The translations under genes and the position numbers were made by a program. This document shows positions 1 through 5,663 of a stretch of 6,686 nucleotides of DNA, in pieces. This DNA comes from CAYPYI01 sp964415085. GTDB lineage: Bacteria; Bacillota; Clostridia; Tissierellales; Tissierellaceae. Where the stretch lies: the NCBI GenBank assembly GCA_964415085.1, contig CAYPYI010000072.1, positions 1 through 6,686 on the forward strand, written 5' to 3'. The stretch's first letter is position 1. Each line of letters starts with the position of its first letter. Below the pieces are notes generated by a model, which searched no databases, was not told the DNA's origin, and worked only from the letters and a program-made list of their open reading frames with translations.

Positions 1-1649
1 TCCATTTTTAGTAGACCTAACTCTTCTAGTTCTGTCATATCAAACTGTGTTGTTATGGCGTCATTATTTCTTATAAGAGGTACATATTCTGTAATATCTT
101 CCTTTGAAATTACAACTCCTGCTGCATGAGTTGATGTATGTCTTGGAAGCCCTTCTACACTTCTGGCAAGATCTATAAGTCTTTTTACTTCAATATCTTC
201 TTCATATTTAGCTAGTAAACTCTTACTTACTTTCAAAGCCTTATCTATGGTCATACCTAGCTCTGTAGGGATTTCCTTTGCTATTACATCCACTTGGTTA
301 TAAGGCATGTCTAAAGCACGTCCCACATCCCTTATAGCTCCTCTAGCAGCCATTGTACCAAAGGTTACTATCTGAGCTACCCTTGCATCTCCATATTTAT
401 CTATTACATACTTAATAACTTCTTCTCTTCTTTCATAGCAAAAGTCTATATCAATATCTGGCATTGTTACCCTTTCAGGGTTTAAAAACCTTTCAAAGAT
501 AAGTCCATATTTTAAAGGATCAATCCCAGTAATTGATAGTCCATAAGATACAATGCTCCCTGCAGCGGAACCTCTACCTGGACCTACCATTATATTATTT
601 TCATTTGCATATCTTATAAAGTCCCATACTATAAGAAAGTAGTCTACATAACCCATATTTTTAATAGTGTCCATCTCATAGTTGTATCTTTCAATAACTT
701 CATCACTTAATTGTCCATATTTTTCTTTAAGTCCAGAGATTGTTAATTCTTCTAAATAAGTCTCATTTGTATAACCCTCAGGTACAGTATATTCTGGTAA
801 ATGTAGGGTATCAAAATCAAGATCTACCTTGCATCTATTCGCTATTTCTTGAGTATTAGAAATAGCCTCTGGTATAAAGTTAAATAAATCATACATCTCT
901 TTAGGTGATTTTAAATAAAACTGATTTGATGGAAATTTCATTCTATTTTCTTCATTTACTGTTCTACCTGTTTGAATACAAAGTAAAACGTCATGAGATA
1001 TGGCATCATTTTTTTCTAAATAATGCACATCATTAGTAGCAACTAGTGGGATATCTAATTCTTTTGATAGTTTAATAAGTTGTTCATTTACCTTGATTTG
1101 TTCATTAATTCCATGGTTTTGTAACTCTAAAAAGAAATTTCCCTTTCCGAAAATCTCTTCATACTCAAGTGCACTTTTTTTTGCAAGTTCATAATTATTA
1201 TCTAGTAGATGTTGTTGTACCTCTCCTCCTAAACAAGCTGATAGACATATTAAACCTTTACTGTATTTTTTTAATATATCCTTATCTGCTCTAGGTTTAT
1301 AATAGAAACCATCAACATATGCCTTAGATACAATTTTCATTAAGTTTTTATAACCTTCATTATTCTCGGCAAGTAAGACTAAATGGTATTGTCTTTTATC
1401 CTTTGGTTCTCTTTCAGTATGCTTATTTATTGCTACATATATTTCTGAACCTAGTATTGGATTTATACCTTCTTTTTTAGCCGTTTTATAAAACTCTACA
1501 ATACCAAACATACTACCATGATCTGTTATTGCTACAGAATCCATATTTAATTTTTTAGTTTGTTTAATTAGCTCTTTTACTCTTGTTGAACCATCTAAAA
1601 GACTGTATTCTGTATGAACATGCAAATGAGCAAAATTTATATCTGTCAT
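1..1649 (-). CDS. dnaE: DNA polymerase III alpha subunit DnaE, N-terminal 549 codons (3' end outside window)
   Basis: This is a C-family replicative DNA polymerase, which extends DNA from dNTPs at the fork. I translated the minus strand from ATG 1649 to the edge and found no stop. Residues 1-210 form the PHP domain: HLHVH (8-12), ITDHG (41-45), SEIY (68-71), QYHL (87-90), SACLGGE (137-143) and NDVHY (206-210). The polymerase palm follows, with PGRGSAAGS (357-365) and PDIDIDF (397-403), whose D398 and D400 correspond to the first two catalytic aspartates of E. coli DnaE (D401, D403). The frame ends at ...LGLLKM plus GA, so the cut codon is very probably the third catalytic Asp. About half the usual length of roughly 1,150 residues is missing. 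A GAAAGGA ribosome site (1664-1658) lies 8 bases before the ATG. Clostridia normally also have PolC, so this may be the second replicase. The part present does not tell DnaE1 from DnaE3. Confidence 0.97.
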   Translation of the reverse strand, partial: MTDINFAHLHVHTEYSLLDGSTRVKELIKQTKKLNMDSVAITDHGSMFGIVEFYKTAKKEGINPILGSEIYVAINKHTEREPKDKRQYHLVLLAENNEGYKNLMKIVSKAYVDGFYYKPRADKDILKKYSKGLICLSACLGGEVQQHLLDNNYELAKKSALEYEEIFGKGNFFLELQNHGINEQIKVNEQLIKLSKELDIPLVATNDVHYLEKNDAISHDVLLCIQTGRTVNEENRMKFPSNQFYLKSPKEMYDLFNFIPEAISNTQEIANRCKVDLDFDTLHLPEYTVPEGYTNETYLEELTISGLKEKYGQLSDEVIERYNYEMDTIKNMGYVDYFLIVWDFIRYANENNIMVGPGRGSAAGSIVSYGLSITGIDPLKYGLIFERFLNPERVTMPDIDIDFCYERREEVIKYVIDKYGDARVAQIVTFGTMAARGAIRDVGRALDMPYNQVDVIAKEIPTELGMTIDKALKVSKSLLAKYEEDIEVKRLIDLARSVEGLPRHTSTHAAGVVISKEDITEYVPLIRNNDAITTQFDMTELEELGLLKM

Positions 1650-1667
1650 TTTCAAAATCCTTTCACC

Positions 1668-1702
1668 CTTAATAAATAATAAAGAGCTCATTTTGAGCTC
1701 TT
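1668..1702 (-). terminator. Hairpin between HPr and dnaE: weak terminator or attenuator
   Basis: A perfect 9-bp inverted repeat, AAGAGCTCA (1682-1690) and TGAGCTCTT (1694-1702), encloses a 3-base loop. Read on the minus strand it starts 7 bases after the HPr stop and is followed by a T-rich but interrupted tail (TTTATTATTTATT). The dnaE ribosome site begins only about 7 bases further on. The weak T-tract suggests partial termination, so that less dnaE than HPr mRNA is made. The hairpin could also be a processing or stability element. Its plus-strand tail is not T-rich enough to suggest a plus-strand terminator. Confidence 0.6.
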
Positions 1703-1709
1703 AGTTATA

Positions 1710-1970
1710 TTATAATTCCTGATTGTTTATTACCTCTTCTAACTCTTTAATAGCTTCATCTTCGTCAATACCTTTAGCTATTATAGTTATTTCCTCCCCA
1801 TAAAAAGCTCCTAGGGACATAATTCCGATTATACTTTTGCCATTAATCTTGTTTCCATTATAAATTAGTTCGATGTCACTTTCATATTTGTTTGCACACT
1901 TAACAAATAAAGCTGCTGGTCTAGCATGTAAACCTGATGGATTCGTTAGTTTAACAGTTACTTCTCTCAC
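1710..1970 (-). CDS. ptsH: Phosphocarrier protein HPr of the PTS sugar transport system
   Basis: HPr is the small cytoplasmic phosphocarrier that passes phosphate from enzyme I to the sugar-specific EIIA proteins. At 86 residues it has the family length. The active-site signature SGLHARPA puts the phosphorylated histidine at residue 15. The regulatory-site signature NGKSIIGIMSLG puts a serine at residue 46, the target of HPr kinase, which in Firmicutes makes P-Ser-HPr the co-effector of CcpA in carbon catabolite repression. Having both residues argues for true HPr rather than Crh, whose position 15 is not histidine. The start is GTG at 1970: the ATG two bases upstream overlaps it out of frame and is followed at once by TGA. 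The gene begins 2 bases after the whiA stop, so the two are probably cotranscribed and translationally coupled. No other PTS gene is in the window. Confidence 0.97.
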   Translation of the reverse strand: MREVTVKLTNPSGLHARPAALFVKCANKYESDIELIYNGNKINGKSIIGIMSLGAFYGEEITIIAKGIDEDEAIKELEEVINNQEL

Positions 1971-1972
1971 AT

Positions 1973-2923
1973 TTACACCCCTTTTATATTATTAGCTATT
2001 TTCTCAATATTTCTAAATCTATGATTTACACCTGATTTGCTGACAGGCGGATCAAGCATTTCTCCAATTTCCTTTAATGTTGCATCCCTGTATTCTAATC
2101 TTAAATAAGCTATTTCTCTTAATTTTGGTGGCAATGTATGTAACCCTTTTGTATCTTGTATAAGTTTTATATTTTCAACTTGTTTCATTGATGCATCTAT
2201 TGTTTTACTTAGATTGGCAGTTTCACAATTTACAAGTCTATTAACATTATTTCTCATATCTTTAAGTACTCGTACATTTTCAAAATTAAGCAATGCTTGG
2301 TGAGCACCTATAATATTTAATAAATCTACTATTTGAGAGCCCTCTTTTAAATATACTACATAATTTTCTTTTCTTTGTACAACCTTTGCACTTAAATTAA
2401 ATGAATTTATAATTTCACACAGATTGTCACTATGTTCTTTGTTATTTGTGGTAAATTCTAAATGATAACTTTTTTCAGGATTACTAATTGAACCTCCACC
2501 TAAAAAAGAACCTCTTATGTAAGCTCTTTTGCAGCACCTATTTTTTATTATTTTTTTATCTACTCTATACTCTGGATTTAATATATCTAAAGTATCTTTA
2601 CTTATAAAGCCTATATCAATTAAAATCTTTTTTGCTAGTTCTTCGTTTGAAATAATTATAAGATATAAGTTCTTCTTTTTCAACTGCTTGCTTCTTTTTA
2701 CTACTACATCGATATCCTCATCATACCTATCTTTAAGTAGAGAAAATATCCTTCTAGCAGTTGCTGCATTTTCAGTTGTCATTTTTAAACTTAACTTATT
2801 TAATCCTTTTAGAGAAATTGTTGCATTCATTCTTACTATAGCAGCAAGTTCAGCTAATTCACAACAACACTTGCCGACTTCACATCTTGCTATTTCATTT
2901 TTAACCTTTGAAGAAAAGGACAT
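1973..2923 (-). CDS. whiA: WhiA, DNA-binding regulator with a LAGLIDADG-like fold and C-terminal helix-turn-helix
   Basis: WhiA proteins combine a degenerate homing-endonuclease fold with a C-terminal helix-turn-helix. In Streptomyces WhiA works with WhiB to switch on sporulation division genes; in Bacillus subtilis it affects Z-ring formation and chromosome segregation. The 316 residues match the family length. Residues 132-149 (RAYIRGSFLGGGS core) are the LAGLIDADG-like segment, without the acidic residue of active endonucleases, so no DNA cleavage is expected. NVNRLVNCETAN (226-237) is a conserved linker motif, and 264-310 (LPPKLREIA, LKEIGEML, SGVNHR) form the helix-turn-helix. A cysteine cluster is seen at C14 and C19-C21. 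The ATG at 2923 is preceded by GAGGTG (2934-2929). The gene usually follows yvcK directly, but here two plus-strand genes lie between them and whiA has its own promoter. Confidence 0.96.
   Translation of the reverse strand: MSFSSKVKNEIARCEVGKCCCELAELAAIVRMNATISLKGLNKLSLKMTTENAATARRIFSLLKDRYDEDIDVVVKRSKQLKKKNLYLIIISNEELAKKILIDIGFISKDTLDILNPEYRVDKKIIKNRCCKRAYIRGSFLGGGSISNPEKSYHLEFTTNNKEHSDNLCEIINSFNLSAKVVQRKENYVVYLKEGSQIVDLLNIIGAHQALLNFENVRVLKDMRNNVNRLVNCETANLSKTIDASMKQVENIKLIQDTKGLHTLPPKLREIAYLRLEYRDATLKEIGEMLDPPVSKSGVNHRFRNIEKIANNIKGV
1978..1984 (-). promoter_or_regulatory. Ribosome binding site of HPr inside the whiA 3' end
   Basis: On the minus strand AAAGGGG (1984-1978) lies 7 bases before the GTG at 1970 and within the last codons of whiA. 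It supports the GTG start and implies that ribosomes finishing whiA help initiation of HPr. Confidence 0.75.
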
Positions 2924-2974
2924 TTCTACACCTCAAATCTAAATACATGTTTATAATACTTTCACTTATATATA

Positions 2975-3004
2975 ATTATACTATATTTATAATAATTTTG
3001 TTAA
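2975..3004 (-). promoter_or_regulatory. Promoter of whiA-HPr(-dnaE), sigma-A type
   Basis: On the minus strand TTAACA (3004-2999) matches the -35 consensus at 5 of 6 positions. After 18 bases comes a perfect -10, TATAAT (2980-2975). Transcription would start near 2968 and give a leader of about 45 bases before whiA. The region is very AT-rich, so some chance similarity is possible, but this is the best-scoring pair and it sits where whiA needs a promoter, since yvcK no longer reads into it. Confidence 0.65.
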
Positions 3005-3035
3005 TTAATTTATTTATTCTAAGTTTTATACTATA
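2976..3035. repeat. 10-bp direct repeat in the divergent promoter region
   Basis: TTATACTATA occurs at 2976-2985 and again at 3026-3035, exactly 50 bases apart. The first copy covers most of the whiA -10; the second lies just upstream of the peptidase -10. In so AT-rich a stretch this may be chance, but the spacing of nearly five helical turns would fit a dimeric or tetrameric regulator. Confidence 0.25.
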
Positions 3036-3042
3036 CTATAAT
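3013..3042 (+). promoter_or_regulatory. Probable promoter of the M42 peptidase unit
   Basis: A perfect -10, TATAAT (3037-3042), lies 28 bases before the ATG at 3071, implying a short leader of about 20 bases. The -35 is poor: the best candidate is TTTATT (3013-3018, 18-base spacing, 3 of 6 matches). Expression may be weak or need an activator. Confidence 0.45.
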
Positions 3043-3058
3043 AGAGTAGAAAAAATAT

Positions 3059-3064
3059 GGAGGG
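3059..3064 (+). promoter_or_regulatory. Ribosome binding site deciding the M42 peptidase start
   Basis: GGAGGG directly abuts the ATG at 3065, which is too close to serve it. It lies 6 bases before the in-frame ATG at 3071, so the latter is the likely start and the protein is 2 residues shorter than the longest frame. Confidence 0.8.
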
Positions 3065-3070
3065 ATGAAT

Positions 3071-4108
3071 ATGCAGTTAGAAGTATATTATATTACAGAG
3101 CAACTAAAAAATTTATTAAGTATACCTAGTCCTACAGGTAATACAGAAAAAGCTATAGATTTCCTTGAATCTGAATTTAAATCTTTAAATCTTAAGACTA
3201 AAAGAAATAATAAAGGTGGACTTATTGCAACTCTTCCTGGAGAAATTACTGAGGAAGAAATTACACTATCAGCACATGTTGATACATTAGGTGCTATGGT
3301 AAAAGAGATAAAATCTAATGGTAGATTAAAACTTACACAAATAGGTGGTTATGCTTGGTCTACAATTGAGGGTGAATATGTTAATATTGAGACTCTTGAT
3401 GGAGATACTTATTCAGGTACAGTTCTAACTACAAAATCAAGTGTTCATGTTCACGGATCTGAAACTACAACAATAGAAAGAAATCAAGATAATATGGAAA
3501 TTAGATTGGATGAGAAGGTTGAATCTAAAGGAGATGTTCTTGATTTAGGTATAAATGTTGGGGATTTTATCCATATAGATCCTAAAATAGAGTTTACAGA
3601 ATCAGGATTTATTAAATCAAGACACTTAGATGATAAAGCAGGTGTTGTTAGTATCTTAGCTATAGCTAAGTATTTTGTTGATAATAATATATTACCGAAA
3701 TATACAACTAATTTTTATATATCAAATTATGAAGAAGTAGGTCATGGTGCAAGTTCTTCTATGCCAGAAAAAACAGTTGAGTTTTTAGCAATAGATATGG
3801 CAGCTCCAGGTGAAGGACAAACTTCTGATGAATTTAGTGTTACAATCTGTGCAAAAGATAGTTCTGGCCCATATGATTTAAATATGAGACGTAAACTTAC
3901 TCATCTTGCTAAAAAAGAAGGTTTAAGTTATAAGGTGGATATTTATCCAAGTTATGGTTCTGATGCTTCAGCTGCTCTAAGAGCGGGTAATGATATAAGA
4001 GCAGGATTAATTGGTCCTGGAGTGGATGCTTCTCATTCATATGAAAGAACTCATATAGAAGCAATTCAAAATACTGTAAGGTTAGCAATTTTATATCTAA
4101 CAAATTAG
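3071..4108 (+). CDS. M42-family metallo-aminopeptidase
   Basis: M42 (TET-type) peptidases are cytoplasmic di-metal aminopeptidases, often large oligomers, that trim peptides released by proteolysis. This 345-residue protein has the family's usual length and a complete active site: H69 in SAHVDTLG (with D71 beside it), D187 in RHLDDKAG as bridging ligand, E221 and E222 in NYEEVGHG as general base and ligand, D242 in AIDMA, and H328 in SYERTH. These positions follow those of Pyrococcus TET2 closely. The inserted segment at about 90-175 corresponds to the family's dimerisation domain. No signal peptide or membrane segment is seen. The gene runs against the surrounding operon and is followed after 12 bases by the next gene, with which it is probably cotranscribed. 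Substrate preference cannot be read from the sequence; some relatives were misnamed endoglucanases or deblocking aminopeptidases. Confidence 0.93.
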   Translation: MQLEVYYITEQLKNLLSIPSPTGNTEKAIDFLESEFKSLNLKTKRNNKGGLIATLPGEITEEEITLSAHVDTLGAMVKEIKSNGRLKLTQIGGYAWSTIEGEYVNIETLDGDTYSGTVLTTKSSVHVHGSETTTIERNQDNMEIRLDEKVESKGDVLDLGINVGDFIHIDPKIEFTESGFIKSRHLDDKAGVVSILAIAKYFVDNNILPKYTTNFYISNYEEVGHGASSSMPEKTVEFLAIDMAAPGEGQTSDEFSVTICAKDSSGPYDLNMRRKLTHLAKKEGLSYKVDIYPSYGSDASAALRAGNDIRAGLIGPGVDASHSYERTHIEAIQNTVRLAILYLTN

Positions 4109-4109
4109 T

Positions 4110-4117
4110 GAGGTGAT
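4110..4117 (+). promoter_or_regulatory. Ribosome binding site supporting a TTG start
   Basis: GAGGTGAT is complementary to the 16S rRNA tail over 8 bases. Its GAGG core ends 7 bases before the TTG at 4121. It begins 2 bases after the peptidase stop codon, which suggests reinitiation by ribosomes finishing the peptidase gene. Confidence 0.75.
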
Positions 4118-4120
4118 ATT

Positions 4121-4618
4121 TTGCTAAAAGAAAAATTTATTATTAATATTGATGGAAAAAGTTATGTAACTTATGAAGGACTTCTTGATTTAGCACATAC
4201 TATGGGACTTAATAAAATAGAGGTTGAACTTATACAAATTCCTTCTGATGAGAACAATAATTTAGCTATTTGTAAAGCTACTGCTATTACTTGTGATGGA
4301 GATACTTTTATTGATTTAGGAGATGCTAGTCCTACTTCTGTAAAAACAACATTTGTTCCTCATATAATTAGAATGGCTTCTACTAGAGCTAAAGCTCGTG
4401 CTTTGAGAGATTTAACTAATGTTGGTATAACTGCCATAGAAGAGTTGTCTCTAGAAGATAATATTGTAGAAAATCAAGCTTTAAGTAATATGGAAAAGCC
4501 TTCAACTGGACAAATTGAAACTTTAAAGAAACTGGCAAAGCTTAATAATCAAACAATTGATTATAATTCTTTAACTAAGTATACAGCAGGGGAACTTATT
4601 AAAAAGTTACAAGATTAG
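4121..4618 (+). CDS. 165-residue protein with Rad52/ERF-like features, function not established
   Basis: I do not recognise a named gene. The reading frame is convincing: a strong ribosome site before a TTG start, 12 bases after the peptidase gene, and a terminator right after the stop. Residues 13-110 read like a compact beta-beta-beta-alpha unit: KSYVTYEGLLDLAHTMGL (13-30), strands at about 33-40 and 48-66, GDAS (67-70), and a basic helix RMASTRAKARALRDLTNVG (84-102). The TRAxxRALRxxxNxG pattern resembles the conserved helix of Rad52/ERF/DdrA-type single-strand annealing proteins, which pair complementary DNA strands in recombination and repair. Residues 127-165 (PSTGQIETLKKLAK, then LTKYTAGELIKKLQD) look like the small helical tail of several phage recombination proteins. 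The middle segment 111-126 is acidic and probably flexible. Size and solubility suggest a cytoplasmic protein. The annealing role is inferred from remembered patterns, not an alignment; no phage genes are nearby. Confidence 0.85.
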   Translation: MLKEKFIINIDGKSYVTYEGLLDLAHTMGLNKIEVELIQIPSDENNNLAICKATAITCDGDTFIDLGDASPTSVKTTFVPHIIRMASTRAKARALRDLTNVGITAIEELSLEDNIVENQALSNMEKPSTGQIETLKKLAKLNNQTIDYNSLTKYTAGELIKKLQD

Positions 4619-4620
4619 AA

Positions 4621-4657
4621 AGAACCTTTAGACTAAAAGTCTAAAGGTTCTCTTTTT
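4621..4657 (+). terminator. Strong intrinsic terminator between convergent genes
   Basis: A perfect 14-bp stem (4621-4634 with 4638-4651, AGAACCTTTAGACT and its complement) closes a 3-base loop and is followed on the plus strand by CTTTTT (4652-4657). It begins 2 bases after the stop of the 165-residue protein. On the minus strand the same hairpin holds the last three codons and stop of yvcK and is followed by TTTCTAATC, a weaker tail, so it probably works in both directions but better for the plus strand. Confidence 0.9.
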
Positions 4658-5654
4658 CGTATAAACTTATAATTGTTTCACTTAAGCTTATATTGTTATG
4701 TTTTATATAGTTTTTATCTATATAGGTATAATTATCTTCAATTATTTCGATTCCTAACTTTTCTATCTCTTCTCTTTCTCCCTCTATTAAATATAAAGGG
4801 TAGGACTCATCTTCTTCATATTTTTTCAATATATTTACTGGTATTTCACCATTATTTACTATTACATAATCTAATAGATCAGGACAACTATGATTAACAA
4901 AAGAATTAATATGATCTATTACTAAATAATCATCTGTCTCTCCTGGTTGAGTCATTATGTTTGAGATAAATATTTTTTTAGCTTTTGAATTTTTTATATT
5001 ATCAACTATATTATTTACAAGTAAATTCGGTATTACGGATGTATATAAACTTCCTGGTCCAAAAATAATAAAATCAGCATCACTTATTGCTTTTAAACCT
5101 TCGTCTAATGGTTCTGTTATTTTTGGATCAGTAAAAATTCTTTTTATTTTCTTACTCCCAATTTTCTTATCTTTAGCAATTTCACATTCACCTTTTATAA
5201 CTGTTCCATCTTGAAGTTCTGCAAGTAAATCTACCTCACCTAGTGTCATAGGCAAAACTTTTCCAGTTATGGCTAATACATTACTTGTTTGTCTTATTGC
5301 TTCTTCAAAGCTACCATAGATTCCATTCATAGCTGCGATAAATAAATTTCCAAAAGATTGATTATCCAAAGAACCACCTTTAAATCTGTATTTAAGTAAT
5401 TTCTCCATTTGCGGTTCTGTATTTGCAAGTGCAAGCAAACAAGACCTAATATCTCCAGGTGGAAGCATACCTAAATCTTCCCTTAAAACACCACTACCAC
5501 CCCCATTATCAGCAACTGTTACAATTGCTGTTATATTAGGTGTGTAATGCTTAAGTCCCTGTAGCAATACGCTTAATCCCGTTCCTCCGCCTATAACTAC
5601 AACATTTGGTTTGTTTTTTGAAAATTTATTTATAGGTTTTACATTACTATTCAT
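4641..5654 (-). CDS. yvcK: YvcK, gluconeogenesis/morphogenesis factor of the CofD-like family
   Basis: YvcK proteins have a CofD-like Rossmann fold. In Bacillus subtilis YvcK is needed for growth on gluconeogenic carbon sources and for normal cell shape, binds UDP-sugars such as UDP-GlcNAc and forms helical patterns in the cell; relatives are targets of PASTA Ser/Thr kinases. The 337 residues show the family's signatures: VVVIGGGTGLSVLL (18-31), VADNGGGSGVLR (47-58), LPPGDIRSC (64-72), NQSFGNLF (98-105), FGPGSLYTSVIPN (198-210) and NIMTQPGETDDY (232-243). The ATG at 5654 lies 6 bases after GAGG (5664-5661), which overlaps the rapZ stop; the genes are 9 bases apart. The last three codons lie inside the terminator hairpin. 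The usual downstream neighbour whiA is displaced by two plus-strand genes. Confidence 0.96.
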   Translation of the reverse strand: MNSNVKPINKFSKNKPNVVVIGGGTGLSVLLQGLKHYTPNITAIVTVADNGGGSGVLREDLGMLPPGDIRSCLLALANTEPQMEKLLKYRFKGGSLDNQSFGNLFIAAMNGIYGSFEEAIRQTSNVLAITGKVLPMTLGEVDLLAELQDGTVIKGECEIAKDKKIGSKKIKRIFTDPKITEPLDEGLKAISDADFIIFGPGSLYTSVIPNLLVNNIVDNIKNSKAKKIFISNIMTQPGETDDYLVIDHINSFVNHSCPDLLDYVIVNNGEIPVNILKKYEEDESYPLYLIEGEREEIEKLGIEIIEDNYTYIDKNYIKHNNISLSETIISLYEKENL

Positions 5655-5663
5655 ACCTTACCT

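Noticed and set aside
1..1649. Possible frameshift or intein in dnaE
   Set aside because: Reading from ATG 1649 to the edge gives 549 uninterrupted codons with all expected motifs in order and normal spacing.
2529..2942. 137-residue plus-strand frame opposite whiA
   Set aside because: It lies almost wholly antisense to a well-conserved gene, shows low-complexity F/S/I-rich composition and has no recognisable domain.
3065..3070. ATG at 3065 as start of the M42 peptidase
   Set aside because: The GGAGGG site directly abuts it with no spacer; the ATG at 3071 has a normal 6-base spacer.
2908..3129. 73-residue plus-strand frame with a hydrophobic stretch resembling a small membrane protein
   Set aside because: It starts inside whiA on the opposite strand, ends inside the peptidase gene in another frame and lacks a ribosome site. 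Its hydrophobic part is simply the AT-rich divergent promoter region translated.
3909..4103. 64-residue minus-strand frame opposite the M42 peptidase
   Set aside because: Antisense to the conserved active-site end of the peptidase, with no ribosome site and skewed L/Y/H composition.
4673..5214. Two plus-strand frames (4673-4897 and 4957-5214) opposite yvcK
   Set aside because: Both are antisense to conserved yvcK codons, without ribosome sites or family features.
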